A stretch of DNA of 64,000 nt from Roseateles sp. XES5 (GTDB lineage Bacteria; Pseudomonadota; Alphaproteobacteria; Rhizobiales; Rhizobiaceae), in contig NZ_CP084752.1 in the NCBI RefSeq assembly GCF_020535545.1, positions 2,029,501 through 2,093,500 of the forward strand. Direction: 5' to 3'. How positions within the stretch are numbered: position 1 is the first letter of the stretch; each line of letters starts with the position of its first letter. The notes below the pieces were generated by a model. That model was not told where the DNA came from. It made no database searches and worked only from the letters and a program-made list of their open reading frames with translations. A program made the translations under genes and the position numbers. This document shows positions 20,933 to 30,862 of this stretch, in pieces.

Positions 20933-21355
20933 ATGGCATTCACCAATGTTCCCCCGCTTCAACCGCATATCTGCGTGGCGGGTGGCCTCGAAGCGATCGC
21001 CTTCTATGAGCGGGCCTTCGGCGCGGAAAAGACGTTCTGCCAGCTCGCCGAAGACGGCAGGCGCGTCATGCATGCCAATCTCGCCATCCATGGCGGTGAA
21101 GTGATGCTGCATGACGAGTTCCCGGAATTCGGCCTGCCCGTCAGCGCGCCGACGACCGTCGGCGGTGCGTCCGTGACGATCAACATCAACCTGAAGGACC
21201 CGGCCGCCGTCGATGCGGCCTATGCAAGGGCGGCCGCTGCCGGCGCGCGGGACCTGATGCCGCCGGCCGACGTCTTCTGGGGCGCACGCTACGCCCGCAT
21301 CACCGATCCCTTCGGCCATGTCTGGGCCTTCAACGCACCTCTGGAGCGCGCATGA
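20933..21355 (+). CDS. VOC superfamily (PhnB/glyoxalase-like) protein
   Basis: A 140-residue protein with the paired beta-alpha-beta-beta-beta modules of the vicinal oxygen chelate fold: LQPHICVAGGLEAIAFYERA at the start and RYARITDPFGHVWAF at the end. PhnB-like proteins of this type are mostly of unknown substrate. It begins 9 bp after the MAPEG stop with AGGAGG upstream, and its last four bases overlap the LysE-family gene (ATGA), indicating coupling. Confidence 0.82.
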   Translation: MAFTNVPPLQPHICVAGGLEAIAFYERAFGAEKTFCQLAEDGRRVMHANLAIHGGEVMLHDEFPEFGLPVSAPTTVGGASVTININLKDPAAVDAAYARAAAAGARDLMPPADVFWGARYARITDPFGHVWAFNAPLERA

Positions 21356-21996
21356 GCCAGTATCTTCTCGAACTCGCCTCGCTGATGGCGATCTTCGCCT
21401 TCGCCATCGTCTCGCCCGGTGCGGACCTTGCCATGGTCATGCGCCAGTCCATCGTGCACGGACGGCGCGCGGCCATCGTAACGTCCTTCGGCATCGGCAC
21501 GTCGCTGATGTTCCACGTCACCTACACGATCCTTGGCCTCGGCCTCATCATTTCCCAGTCGATCTACCTCTTCAACATCGTGAAGTGGTGCGGTGTCGCC
21601 TATCTCGTCTATATCGGCATCAAGGCGCTGCGCGCGGGCAAGGCGGACCTTTCCGTCGAGGCGGTGAAGGGCAACGAGGACGGCAAGGACGAGCAGTCCA
21701 CCCTGCGCGCCTTCGGTCTCGGCTTTCTGGCCAATGCGTTGAACCCCAAGCCCGTCTTCTTCTTCCTGTCGATCTTTTCCACCGTCGTCAGCGCCCATAC
21801 GCCGATCGCCATCAAGTTCGGTTACGGCCTCGTCATGGCGACCTGCCTCATCGCCTGGTTCGTCGGTGTCTCGCTTTTCATGACGACGCCGAAGATGCGC
21901 GCGGCCTTTGCCCGCATGAGCCAGTGGATCGACCGCGCCAGCGGCCTCGTCTTCATCGCGCTCGGCATCAAGCTCGCGACGGAAAAGGCGCACTGA
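21352..21996 (+). CDS. LysE/RhtB family amino-acid exporter
   Basis: A 214-residue inner-membrane protein with about six hydrophobic segments. It has the family start region VSPGADLAMVMRQSIVHGRR and the conserved FGLGFLANALNPKPVFFFL segment (about 118-136). LysE/RhtB proteins export lysine, homoserine, threonine or similar compounds; the substrate cannot be told. It overlaps the VOC gene by 4 bp and is followed 3 bp later by a secreted-protein gene. Confidence 0.88.
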   Translation: MSQYLLELASLMAIFAFAIVSPGADLAMVMRQSIVHGRRAAIVTSFGIGTSLMFHVTYTILGLGLIISQSIYLFNIVKWCGVAYLVYIGIKALRAGKADLSVEAVKGNEDGKDEQSTLRAFGLGFLANALNPKPVFFFLSIFSTVVSAHTPIAIKFGYGLVMATCLIAWFVGVSLFMTTPKMRAAFARMSQWIDRASGLVFIALGIKLATEKAH

Positions 21997-21999
21997 AGA

Positions 22000-22485
22000 A
22001 TGCGCGCCGTCCTCGTTCTCATCGGTCTTTCTGTCGCGACCGCCGCCTCGGCGGCGGAATGCCGGCAGGACCGTGCGATCTATGCCGATCGCGACCAGGG
22101 TTACGAGCTGACTTTCGAACCCGTCGGCTCGAATGCGGCGGCGACGAGCCATCATTTCAAGCTGAAGGTTCTCTCGAGCGGCGTGGTGCTGGATGGCATC
22201 GTCATGCCGGGCGATCCCGCGCGGTCCAACGGCATGGTCATGCACAATTGCCCTGAGGGCGATGCGACCGGCGAGGAGATCGCCGCCTGCACGGTCTGGG
22301 AAGGCGTGATCTATGCGCTCGATGGCGGCGACGCCGCGCTCCTGCCCGACGAGGGCGGCAAGGCGGCGGAAAACCTGCTTCTTGCCGGCTTCGGCGCGTC
22401 GCTGCGCTATTCCAGGCTCTGGGAGGACGGCAAGGCGACGGTCGTTCCGTGGGACGTTATGAAACGGAAAGGATGCGCGGCATGA
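22000..22485 (+). CDS. Conserved exported protein of unknown function
   Basis: A 161-residue protein with a signal peptide (MRAVLVLIGLSVATAASAA) and a mature part with four cysteines (AECRQD, HNCPEG, AACTVWEG, RKGCAA) that could form two disulphides in the periplasm. No catalytic motif was recognised. It starts 3 bp after the LysE-family stop and its stop overlaps the SDR start (ATGA), so it is coupled to its neighbours. Confidence 0.7.
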   Translation: MRAVLVLIGLSVATAASAAECRQDRAIYADRDQGYELTFEPVGSNAAATSHHFKLKVLSSGVVLDGIVMPGDPARSNGMVMHNCPEGDATGEEIAACTVWEGVIYALDGGDAALLPDEGGKAAENLLLAGFGASLRYSRLWEDGKATVVPWDVMKRKGCAA

Positions 22486-23234
22486 GCGAAGCGCCCGTTC
22501 TTCTCGTCACCGGGGGCAGCCGCGGCATCGGCGCCAGCGTGTGCCGCCTTGCCGGCGCGGCCGGCTGGCAGGTCGCGGTGAACTACGTTTCCAATCTTGC
22601 GGCCGCCGAGGCCGTCGTGGCCGAAATCCGCGATACCGGCGGTTCGGCGATCCCCGTTCAGGGCGATGTCGGCAGTGAGCTTGGCCTTGCCAACATCTTC
22701 TCCACCATCGACGGCACCTTCGGCCGGCTCGACGGTCTCGTGAACAATGCCGGCATCGTCGCGACGCCCCAGCGTGTCGACGAGATGTCCGCCGAGCGGC
22801 TGGAGCGCATGTTCGCCGTCAACATCATGGGGTCGATCCGCTGTGCGCAGGAGGCCGCGCGGCGCATGAGCACGCGCCAGGGCGGCGCGGGCGGCGCCAT
22901 CGTCAACCTCAGCTCGCGCGCCGCCCAGCTGGGCTCGCCGGGCATCTACGCCGACTACGCGGCCAGCAAGGGCGCGGTGGACAGCCTCACCGTGAGCCTG
23001 GGCCGGGAGCTGATCGCCGAGGGCATACGCGTCAACGGCGTGCGCCCCGGCATCATCGACACCGAGATCCACGCCTCCGGCGGCCTGCCGGATCGTGCGC
23101 GCGACATGGCCTCGCTCATCCCGATGCAGCGGCCGGGCACGGCCGACGAAGTCGCCCATTCCATTCTCTATCTTCTCTCCGACGCGGCATCCTATGTGAC
23201 GGGTGCCGCCCTCAACGTCAGCGGCGGCCGCTAG
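22482..23234 (+). CDS. SDR family oxidoreductase (glucose-1-dehydrogenase-like)
   Basis: A 250-residue classical short-chain dehydrogenase with the TGGSRGIG cofactor motif (about 9-16), NNAG, and the catalytic Ser/Tyr/Lys set in VNLSSRAAQ and [10 protein letters not shown]. The start at 22482 is chosen because it gives the family N-terminus [12 protein letters not shown] and overlaps the upstream stop. Bases about 22905-23085 have a slightly different codon style and may be another foreign segment, though less clearly than in sdhA or atpA. Substrate unknown. lpdA follows after 23 bp. Confidence 0.85.
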   Translation: MSEAPVLLVTGGSRGIGASVCRLAGAAGWQVAVNYVSNLAAAEAVVAEIRDTGGSAIPVQGDVGSELGLANIFSTIDGTFGRLDGLVNNAGIVATPQRVDEMSAERLERMFAVNIMGSIRCAQEAARRMSTRQGGAGGAIVNLSSRAAQLGSPGIYADYAASKGAVDSLTVSLGRELIAEGIRVNGVRPGIIDTEIHASGGLPDRARDMASLIPMQRPGTADEVAHSILYLLSDAASYVTGAALNVSGGR

Positions 23235-23257
23235 GCCCCGCGCAGGAAGGACTTGTC

Positions 23258-24664
23258 ATGGCATATGATCTCATCGTTATCGGTTCCGGCCCCGGCGGCT
23301 ATGTCTGCGCCATCAAGGCGGCCCAGCTCGGCCTGAAGGTCGCGGTCGTCGAAAAGCGCGCCACCTATGGCGGCACCTGCCTCAATGTCGGCTGCATCCC
23401 CTCCAAGGCGCTTCTGCATGCCTCCGAGACCTACAGCCACGCCGCCCACGGCATGGACGCGCTCGGCATCGAGGGCGTGAAGCCGACGCTGAACCTTGCC
23501 AAGATGATGGCGCACAAGGATGCGACGGTGAAGTCGAACGTCGACGGCGTCGCCTTCCTGTTCAAGAAGAACAAGATCGACGGCATCCAGGGCACCGGCA
23601 AGGTGCTCGGCGCCGGCAAGGTCGCCGTCATCGGTGACAAGGGCGAGGAGCAGGTCCTCGAAACGAAGAGCATCGTGATCGCCACGGGCTCCGACGTTGC
23701 CGGCATTCCGGGCGTTCCGGTCGAGATCGACGAAAAGGTCATCGTCTCCTCCACGGGCGGCATCGCACTCGACAAGGTGCCGGGTCATCTGGTCGTCGTC
23801 GGCGGCGGTGTCATCGGCCTCGAGCTTGGCTCGGTCTGGGCCCGCCTCGGCGCGAAGGTCACGGTCGTCGAATATCTCGACGCCATCCTCGGCGGCATGG
23901 ACGGCGAGGTCTCCAAGCAGTTCCAGCGCATGCTCGCCAAGCAGGGCATGGACTTCAAGCTCGGCGCCAAGGTGACGGGCGTCGAGAAGGCAGGTTCGGG
24001 CGCCAAGGTGACCTTCGAGCCGGTCAAGGGCGGTGACGCCACCACCATCGATGCCGACGTCGTGCTGATCGCCACCGGCCGCAAGCCCTACACCGAGGGC
24101 CTCGGCCTCACGGAAGCCGGCGTCGCGCTCGACAACCGTGGCCGCGTCGAGATCGACAAGCACTTCCAGACCAACGTTGCCGGCATCTACGCCATTGGCG
24201 ACGTGGTCCGCGGCCCGATGCTCGCTCACAAGGCGGAAGACGAAGGCGTCGCCGTTGCCGAAATCCTCGCCGGCCAGGCCGGTCACGTGAACTACGACGT
24301 CATCCCGGGCGTCGTCTACACCCAGCCGGAAGTCGCCTCCGTCGGCAAGACGGAAGAGGAACTGAAGGCCGCGGGCATCGCCTACAAGGTCGGCAAGTTC
24401 CCCTTCACCGCCAACGGACGCGCCCGCGCCATGCTCGCGACCGACGGTTTCGTGAAGGTTCTCGCAGACAAGGAGACGGACCGCGTTCTCGGCGTGCACA
24501 TCGTCGGCTTCGGTGCCGGCGAGATGATCCACGAGGCCGCCGTGCTGATGGAATTCGGCGGCTCCTCCGAAGACCTCGGCCGCACCTGCCACGCGCATCC
24601 GACCATGTCGGAAGCGGTCAAGGAAGCCGCGCTGGCAACCTTCGCCAAGCCGATCCACATGTGA
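23258..24664 (+). CDS. lpdA: Dihydrolipoyl dehydrogenase (E3)
   Basis: Reoxidises dihydrolipoamide of the 2-oxoacid dehydrogenase complexes, using FAD and NAD. The 468-residue protein has the FAD motif GSGPGGY at 9-15, redox-active C41 and C46 in [13 protein letters not shown], an NAD motif [10 protein letters not shown] and the C-terminal catalytic His in [10 protein letters not shown]. Being downstream of sucAB it most likely serves the 2-oxoglutarate complex. It ends the mdh-suc-lpdA block and is followed by a terminator. Confidence 0.96.
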   Translation: MAYDLIVIGSGPGGYVCAIKAAQLGLKVAVVEKRATYGGTCLNVGCIPSKALLHASETYSHAAHGMDALGIEGVKPTLNLAKMMAHKDATVKSNVDGVAFLFKKNKIDGIQGTGKVLGAGKVAVIGDKGEEQVLETKSIVIATGSDVAGIPGVPVEIDEKVIVSSTGGIALDKVPGHLVVVGGGVIGLELGSVWARLGAKVTVVEYLDAILGGMDGEVSKQFQRMLAKQGMDFKLGAKVTGVEKAGSGAKVTFEPVKGGDATTIDADVVLIATGRKPYTEGLGLTEAGVALDNRGRVEIDKHFQTNVAGIYAIGDVVRGPMLAHKAEDEGVAVAEILAGQAGHVNYDVIPGVVYTQPEVASVGKTEEELKAAGIAYKVGKFPFTANGRARAMLATDGFVKVLADKETDRVLGVHIVGFGAGEMIHEAAVLMEFGGSSEDLGRTCHAHPTMSEAVKEAALATFAKPIHM

Positions 24665-24671
24665 TCCGATC

Positions 24672-24700
24672 GGGCGGCTGCGACAACCAGCCGCCTGTTT
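24672..24700 (+). terminator. Rho-independent terminator after lpdA
   Basis: An 8-bp perfect stem GGCGGCTG/CAGCCGCC with a 7-base loop, followed by TGTTTT. It closes the long TCA operon. Confidence 0.8.
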
Positions 24701-24746
24701 TCATTGCGCGAACAGGGGCAGCATGAAGACCGCCAAGGAGGCCTTC

Positions 24747-25241
24747 ATGTCGCCCGTGTCGAGACCCGTCTCACTTCCCCATCCCGTCCTGCCCGCCGCC
24801 GATTGGGCGGACCGCTTCACGCTCGGCCTGCCTGTCGAGAACCTGACGGCGCGCGAGGCGGCGCGGCTGGCGCTGGAGCATCCGCCGGGCTGGGTTCGCA
24901 AACTGATGGTGTTGCGCAATACCCTTGTCGCGCCGTTCGGTCTCAAGGGCGCGGCGGAAGAGGTAAGGACGTCGGAGGCGGAGATCGGCGGCTTTCCCGT
25001 GGTCAGTGCCAGCGACGACCGGGTGGTGCTCGGCTTCGACGACCGGCATCTCGATTTCCGCATCGTCATTGACGTGCGGCAGGACCGGCCGAGCGGGCAG
25101 ACCCTCAGCGTCATGACGCTCGTCCATCGCAACAATCTGCTGGGGCGGCTCTATCTTGCCGCCGTCATGCCGTTTCACAAGCTGATCGTGCGGCGGATGC
25201 TGTCGGGCATCGGCCGGCGGCTTCTCACTTCACGGCGGTAA
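24747..25241 (+). CDS. DUF2867 domain-containing protein
   Basis: A 164-residue protein of the DUF2867 family (SLPHPVLPAADWADRF, then GFDDRHLDFRIVIDV and the C-terminal LLGRLYLAAVMPFHKLIVRR). Function unknown; the family fold resembles lipid-binding or SRPBCC-like proteins. The ATG at 24747 has an AAGGAGG ribosome site 5 bp upstream and is preferred over an in-frame ATG at 24723, which also has a weaker AGGGG site. Its 3' end overlaps the convergent TraB/GumN gene by 17 bp. Confidence 0.75.
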   Translation: MSPVSRPVSLPHPVLPAADWADRFTLGLPVENLTAREAARLALEHPPGWVRKLMVLRNTLVAPFGLKGAAEEVRTSEAEIGGFPVVSASDDRVVLGFDDRHLDFRIVIDVRQDRPSGQTLSVMTLVHRNNLLGRLYLAAVMPFHKLIVRRMLSGIGRRLLTSRR

Positions 25242-26307
25242 CGGCAAAGCCCTCTTTGCGCAGCAGTTCGACGACGCCCTCCGGCCCCGGCAGGTGCAGG
25301 GCGCCGACGGCCATGAAGACGTTGCCGCCCGAAAGGATCGGCGCGGCGCGCGTCGCCATGACGTGGTTGCGGTCGACGATGATGCGCTGCTCGAATTCGG
25401 CATAGGCCTCGGCGTCCTCGTCGGTCTCCGGGCTGGCGGCGCGCATCATGGGCATGATCATGCCGGTATCGCCGGCGAGATAGAGCTGGCTCATCGTTTC
25501 GATGACGTCTTCCAGGGTGTCGCCAAGCTCCACGGTCTGCACGAGGCCCTGGATCTGCGGTTCGAGGGGCAGGGAATCGAGCGCCGAAATCTGTTCGATC
25601 AGGGTTTCCAGGCCCTTCAAGGTCTTGCCCTCCGCCAGCGCGTCCCTGGCAAGGCGCTGGTCGAGGAAGGCGGCGCCGGATGCCTTGCGCGTGATCTCGC
25701 AGGCGGGCAGCGCGACGAAACTCGCGATCATCCACGGCTTCATGCGGCCGACGGCCGCCAGCGACAGACCGCGGCTCTTCAGACCTTCGGCCAATCTCTC
25801 CGCATCGTCCTTGTCGAGGAAATCGGTGATGGATTTGCCATCGGTGAACATGGTGAGGTCCGGGCGCGCCATGATCGCTGCGCCGGCCTTCTTCTCGTCG
25901 GCGATCTCGTCGGATTCGACGATGACCGTCCCGGCGGCGGCATAGGCGGTGCGCGCGGCCTCGGGCATGGCGAGCACGCGCGGGTCGGTCACATGCATGG
26001 TGCCGAGCAGCCAGGACGCGGGCTTGCCATCCTTCTCGATCTTCCAGAGGATACCCTTGCCGTTCGGCACGGCATCGGCCTCGGCGCGCAGCCTTGCGAA
26101 GGCGGCTGGGTCGTCCTTCTCGTATTTTGCCAGCAGGTTTTCCCCGCCGCAGGCCGCCGGTTCCTCGGCCTTCGCCGGGGAAAGCGTCGCCAGCACGAAA
26201 AGAAAGGCGAGCGCGACGAGCACGTTGATCGCGGCCAGCGCCCACAGACCCGTATCGGCCAGGCGGTCGGCGAGCATCAGCCGGCTTTTGTGAAGAAGGA
26301 CTGTCAT
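25225..26307 (-). CDS. TraB/GumN family protein
   Basis: A 360-residue exported protein. A hydrophobic segment (about 17-45) ending near SPAKAEEP acts as signal or anchor; the rest is a TraB/GumN domain with the paired motifs LLGTMHVTDPR and the C-terminal GGNVFMAVGALHLPGPEGV. TraB/GumN proteins (Tiki/PrgY fold) have conserved GxxH and Glu residues of a proposed metalloprotease site; a role in bacteria is unclear. The start at 26307 has GGGAG upstream; an earlier in-frame ATG would precede the signal. Overlaps DUF2867 convergently by 17 bp. Confidence 0.83.
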   Translation of the reverse strand: MTVLLHKSRLMLADRLADTGLWALAAINVLVALAFLFVLATLSPAKAEEPAACGGENLLAKYEKDDPAAFARLRAEADAVPNGKGILWKIEKDGKPASWLLGTMHVTDPRVLAMPEAARTAYAAAGTVIVESDEIADEKKAGAAIMARPDLTMFTDGKSITDFLDKDDAERLAEGLKSRGLSLAAVGRMKPWMIASFVALPACEITRKASGAAFLDQRLARDALAEGKTLKGLETLIEQISALDSLPLEPQIQGLVQTVELGDTLEDVIETMSQLYLAGDTGMIMPMMRAASPETDEDAEAYAEFEQRIIVDRNHVMATRAAPILSGGNVFMAVGALHLPGPEGVVELLRKEGFAVTAVK

Positions 26308-26369
26308 GGTCGAACTCCCTGCATGTGGGGCGGACCCTAGTCGTCTCATCCTCACAATCCCTTAACGGA

Positions 26370-27305
26370 TCACGCGCGGGGATGCGCGCGGTCGTAGATT
26401 TCGAGCAATCGGGCCGAATCGACGCCGGTATAGACCTGGGTCGTGGACAGGCTGGCATGGCCGAGCAGTTCCTGAATGGTGCGCAGGTCCCCGCCGCCGG
26501 CGAGCAGATGGGTCGCGAAGGAATGGCGCAGCGCATGGGGCGTTGCGCTATCCGGCAGGCCGAGCGCGCCGCGCAGCCGCTGCATCTCGCGCTGGATGAT
26601 GGCCGGCTGCAAGGGGCCGCCGCGCACGCCGCGGAAGAGCGGTTTGTCGTCGGCAAGCGGTATGGGGCAGAGCTTGATGTAATCCTCCACACCTGCGCGG
26701 GCAGGCGCGATCAGCGGCACGATGCGGGTCTTGTCGCCCTTGCCGGTGATGCGCAGCGACGTGGGGCTGCCGGCGAAATCCGCCGGGGTCAGCGACAGCG
26801 CCTCGGAAATGCGCAGGCCGCAGCCATAGAGAAGGGCGAGCACGGCGGCGTTGCGCGTGCGGATCCACGGCTCGTCTGCCAGCTGCTCATTGGCATCGAC
26901 CACGGCGATGGCCTGGCGGTCGGAAAGGGGTTTGGGCAGCGACTTCGGCTGCTTCGGCGAGCGGACGGCTGCGGCGCCCGCCGCATTGGCAAGGCCCTTG
27001 CGCTCCAGATGGCGCAGGAACGAGCGCAGGCCCGCGAGACCCCGGCCGAGCGTGCGGGCGCCCGCGCCATCGCGGCGTCGGGCGGCGAGGAAGCCGCGCA
27101 GGTCCGCGGGGCGCAGGGCGCCGATATCCTTGAGGCGGGCGGGGGCGGCGAGATGCCCGGTGAGGAAGGCGAGGAACTGGCGCGTGTCGCGCTCGTAGGC
27201 TTCCAGCGTGTTGTCGGAAAGGCGGCGCTCGTCGGCCAGTGCGGCAAGCCAGCCCTGCCGTTCGGCCATGAGCGCCGGATCGGCGATGATGAGAAGTTCG
27301 GTCAT
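26370..27305 (-). CDS. xerC: XerC-type tyrosine recombinase
   Basis: A 311-residue site-specific recombinase: N-terminal SAM-like core-binding domain (about 15-105) and C-terminal catalytic domain with R165 (CGLRISE), K189, H257 and R260 (HALRHSF), H283 (LLGHASL) and the nucleophile Y292. All catalytic residues are present. XerC with XerD resolves chromosome dimers at dif. The gene order next to priA and the atp operon is typical of the rhizobial chromosome, so this is a housekeeping recombinase and not an element-borne integrase. The ATG at 27305 gives the normal family length. Confidence 0.9.
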   Translation of the reverse strand: MTELLIIADPALMAERQGWLAALADERRLSDNTLEAYERDTRQFLAFLTGHLAAPARLKDIGALRPADLRGFLAARRRDGAGARTLGRGLAGLRSFLRHLERKGLANAAGAAAVRSPKQPKSLPKPLSDRQAIAVVDANEQLADEPWIRTRNAAVLALLYGCGLRISEALSLTPADFAGSPTSLRITGKGDKTRIVPLIAPARAGVEDYIKLCPIPLADDKPLFRGVRGGPLQPAIIQREMQRLRGALGLPDSATPHALRHSFATHLLAGGGDLRTIQELLGHASLSTTQVYTGVDSARLLEIYDRAHPRA

Positions 27306-27466
27306 GTCCTGCTCTTGGCGTTCGCACTCAGCGTTTGCGGCAGGATCGGCGAATTGCGTTAGGGATTTGCTAACGTTCCGCCGGAGGGCTGGGCAAGCGG
27401 CGTCGCCTTCCTCTAGACACGGTGGCCTGTATAGAGACGTTCTTTCTTCCTGATCCGGGTCCATCC

Positions 27467-28600
27467 ATGTTGCTGCGTTCCATGTCCGCCGAAAACTATC
27501 GTTCCCTGCGCGCGATCCGCATGGATCTCGGGCGCGTGAACCTGTTCGTGGGGGAGAACGGGGTCGGCAAATCGAACCTCTACCGCTCGCTGCAACTGGT
27601 TCAGGCGGCGGTGCGCGGAACCTTCGCCAACGAGATCGCGGCGGAAGGCGGCATGGGGTCGGCGCTCTGGACGGGCAAGCGCCGGCCGAACGAGCCGGTG
27701 CGCATCAAACTCGAAGCCGAACTCATGGACGAGGACCGGGCGATCACGTTTCGCTACAGGGTCGAGGCCGGGCTGCGGCCGCCGGCTGCCGCGGGCTTCG
27801 CCTTCGAGCCGCAGGTGAAGGCCGAGGAGCTTTCCATCGAGACCGGACGGCGGCCGGTGACGGTGATGAAACGGGCAGGACCAGGCATCACGGTGCGCAA
27901 CGACGCGGGCCGCATGGTGGAACATCCCGAACGGGCCCTGACCTCGGAGACCGCCGTCGCGCTTCTCGGCGATGCCGGGCACTATCCGGAGATCGGCACC
28001 TTCCGCCGCGCGGTCTCGCAATGGCGGTTCTTCCATGGTTTCCGCTCGGATCGCGATTCGGCGCTGCGCCAGCCCTGCCTCGCCGTCACCGCGCCGCTGC
28101 TCGACGAAGACGGGGCGAATATGGCCGCGGTCTTCGCCACGCTGGCCTGGACGCGGCAGGATACGGTCGATCTCGACCGCGCCGTCGCGGATGCCTTCGG
28201 CGGAGCGAAGCTCTCCGTTGCCGAACCCGAGGAGTTTGCTTCCTACGGCCTTGTCTTCCCGCAGTTTCCGCAGCGCGTCTTCCAGCCGCGCGAGCTTTCC
28301 GACGGCCAGATCCGGTTCCTGGCGCTGGCCGCCGCGCTGCTTTCCTATCGCACGCCGCCGCTGATCGCGCTCAACGAGCCGGAGGCAAGCCTGCATCCGG
28401 ACATGCTGTCGCCGCTGGCCGCGATGATCGCGCGGGCCGCACAATCGAGCCAGCTGTGGATCGTCACCCATTCCGAACGGCTGGCGCGGGAGGTGGAGAT
28501 GCGCTGCGGCGTCCGGGCCAAACGCGTCGTGCGCAATGACGGGGCGACCTGGATCGACGGCATGCGGCTGACCGGCGAAATGGCGGATGACGACGAATGA
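27467..28600 (+). CDS. AAA family ATPase (COG4637, RecF/SMC-like head)
   Basis: A 377-residue ATPase with Walker A GENGVGKS at 29-36, an ABC-like signature LSDGQIRFLALAAALLS and Walker B LIALNEPEASLHPDML, followed by the H-loop region WIVTHSERLA. This is the head layout of RecF/SMC-type ATPases without a coiled coil, as in the predicted ATPases of COG4637. No partner nuclease gene is adjacent, so it is not an OLD or retron-type pair here. Function unknown. A later ATG (27482) is also possible. priA follows after 58 bp. Confidence 0.78.
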   Translation: MLLRSMSAENYRSLRAIRMDLGRVNLFVGENGVGKSNLYRSLQLVQAAVRGTFANEIAAEGGMGSALWTGKRRPNEPVRIKLEAELMDEDRAITFRYRVEAGLRPPAAAGFAFEPQVKAEELSIETGRRPVTVMKRAGPGITVRNDAGRMVEHPERALTSETAVALLGDAGHYPEIGTFRRAVSQWRFFHGFRSDRDSALRQPCLAVTAPLLDEDGANMAAVFATLAWTRQDTVDLDRAVADAFGGAKLSVAEPEEFASYGLVFPQFPQRVFQPRELSDGQIRFLALAAALLSYRTPPLIALNEPEASLHPDMLSPLAAMIARAAQSSQLWIVTHSERLAREVEMRCGVRAKRVVRNDGATWIDGMRLTGEMADDDE

Positions 28601-28658
28601 CGGGGCCGGCGATCTTTGCGGTTTTCTTCGCGCGGTCGCGGGGGCATCTTGCCGGGTG

Positions 28659-30862
28659 ATGAGCAGCGATTCGACCAACCTTTTCGGGGAGAAACTCTTT
28701 CCGCGTACGGTGCCCGTGATGGTGCCCGTGCCGACGCCTGTGCCCTATTCCTATACGGTGCCCGAGGGCATGGCGGTCGAACCGGGCTCCATCGTGCAGG
28801 TGCCGCTCGGGCCGCGTCTGGTGCCGGGCGTTGTCTGGGACGGCGGCGATGACGGCAAGGTCGACCCGAAGAAGCTGCGGCCCATCGAAAAGGTCTTCGA
28901 CTGCCCGCCGCTCTCCAGGGAGATGCGCGATTTCCTCGACTGGGTTTCGGCCTATACCGTGACGCCGCCGGGCCTCGTCGCCCGCATGGCGCTGCGCGCG
29001 CCGACGGCCTTCGATCCCGAGCCGATGATCGAGGGCCTGCGTTTTACCGGCCACCGGCCCGAGCGGCTGACGAGCGCCCGCGAACGGGTGCTGGAACTGG
29101 TCGAGGACGGCATTGCCTGGACCCGCTCCGGCCTTGCCCATGCCTCGGGCACCTCGACGAGCGTGGTCGACGGGCTGGTGAAGCAGGGAAGTTTCGAGAC
29201 CGTCTTTCTGCCGCCGCCGCCCGTCGTGGCGATGCCCGACCCCGACTATGTCGCACCGCGGCTGGAAGGGCCGCAGACGGAGAGCGCGGCGGACCTGGTC
29301 GAGAGTGTCCGCAAGGGTGTCTTTTCCGTCTCGCTGATCGACGGCATCACCGGCTCGGGCAAGACGGAAGTCTATTTCGAGGCGATTGCCGAGACGCTGC
29401 GGCAGGGGCGGCAGGTGCTGATCCTGCTGCCGGAGATCGCGCTGACCGCAAGCTTCCTGGAGCGCTTTCACGACCGCTTCGGCGCCAAGCCCGCCGAGTG
29501 GCATTCGGACCTTGCGCCACGGACCCGCGAAAAGGTCTGGCGGCAGGTGACGACGGGAGACGTGCGGGTGGTGGCCGGCGCGCGTTCTGCGCTGTTTCTG
29601 CCCTTCGAGAATCTCGGCCTCGTCATCGTCGATGAGGAGCACGACCCGGCCTACAAGCAGGAAGACCGCGTCTTCTACAACGCGCGCGACATGGCGGTGG
29701 TGCGGGCGCGGATCGGCGACTTCCCGGCCGTGCTCGTCTCGGCGACACCTTCGGTGGAAAGCCGGGTCAACAGCGATGTCGGCCGCTACCGGAAACTGCA
29801 CCTGCCGACGCGCTATGGCGATGCCGCCCTGCCGGACCTGCATCTCGTCGACATGCGCCGGCACCCGCCGGCGCGGGGCGGTTTCCTTTCGCCCATCCTG
29901 CTGCGCGGCATTGCCCGCACCATCGAGAAGGAGCAGCAGGCACTGCTCTTCCTCAACCGGCGCGGCTATGCGCCGCTGACGCTCTGCCGGGTCTGCGGCC
30001 ACCGCTTCCAATGCCCGCAATGTTCGAGCTGGCTGGTCGAACATCGTTTCCGCGGCCAGATCCAGTGCCATCATTGCGGCTATGCCGAGCGCACGCCCGA
30101 GGCCTGCCCGGAATGCGGCACCTTCGATCACCTCGCGGCCTGCGGGCCGGGCGTCGAGCGCATCGCGGAAGAGGTGGAGCGACATTTCCCGGAGGCACGG
30201 ACCATCGTGCTTTCCTCCGACCTCATGGGCGTCAAGCGCCTGCGGCTGGAGCTGGAGGCCATCGCGCGCGGCGAGGCGGATATCGTCATCGGCACGCAGC
30301 TCGTCGCCAAGGGGCACAATTTCCCGCTGATGTCGCTGGTCGGCGTCGTGGATGCCGATCTCGGTCTTTCCAACGGCGATCCGCGCGCGGCCGAACGGAC
30401 CTTCCAGCTTCTGTCGCAGGTGACGGGCCGGGCCGGGCGTTCGGGTCTCAAGAGCCACGGCCTCATCCAGACCTATCAGCCGACGCATCCGGTGATGCAG
30501 GCCATCGTCTCCGGCGATGCGGAGGCCTTCTATGACCGGGAAATCGGCGAACGGGAAAAGGCGCTGCTGCCGCCCTTCGGCCGGCTTGCCTCGGTCATCG
30601 TGTCGGCCGACAGCCGCGGCGAGGCGGAAACCCATGCGCGCGGCCTCCGGCAGGCCGCGCCCCATGTCGACGGCATCTCCATCCTCGGTCCGGCGGAGGC
30701 CCCCTGGCGCTGGTGCGCGGGCGGCATCGCTTCCGCCTGCTGGTGCACGGGCGGCGGGGCAGCGACATGCAGACCTTCCTGCGCACCATGCTGGCCAACG
30801 GACCGAAGGAGCGGGCATCGCTGCAGGTGCAGCTCGATATCGATCCGCAGAGCTTCCTGTGA
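28659..30862 (+). pseudogene. priA: Primosomal protein N' (PriA helicase) with a one-base frameshift
   Basis: PriA is the 3'-5' helicase that restarts stalled forks. The N-terminal 680 or so residues are normal: DNA-binding domain, Walker A GITGSGKT at about 229-236, DEEH at about 324-327, and eight zinc-binding cysteines at about 441-482. At the C5 run 30700-30704 the frame slips and an unrelated tail runs to 30875. In the next frame the expected end continues (LALVRGRHRFRLLVHGRRGS, later LQVQLDIDPQSFL) to a TGA at 30860-30862. One added C gives about 734 residues, the usual length. The defect has the same form as that in hemD, so a sequence error is likely. Confidence 0.87.

Noticed and set aside
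27306..27466. Phage or integron integration next to the tyrosine recombinase
   Set aside because: No att repeats, tRNA, excisionase or phage genes; the recombinase is XerC-like and lies among core genes.
27467..28600. A defence-type ATPase (OLD, retron or Gabija-like)
   Set aside because: The ATPase has no TOPRIM or helicase partner and sits between xerC and priA in a core context.
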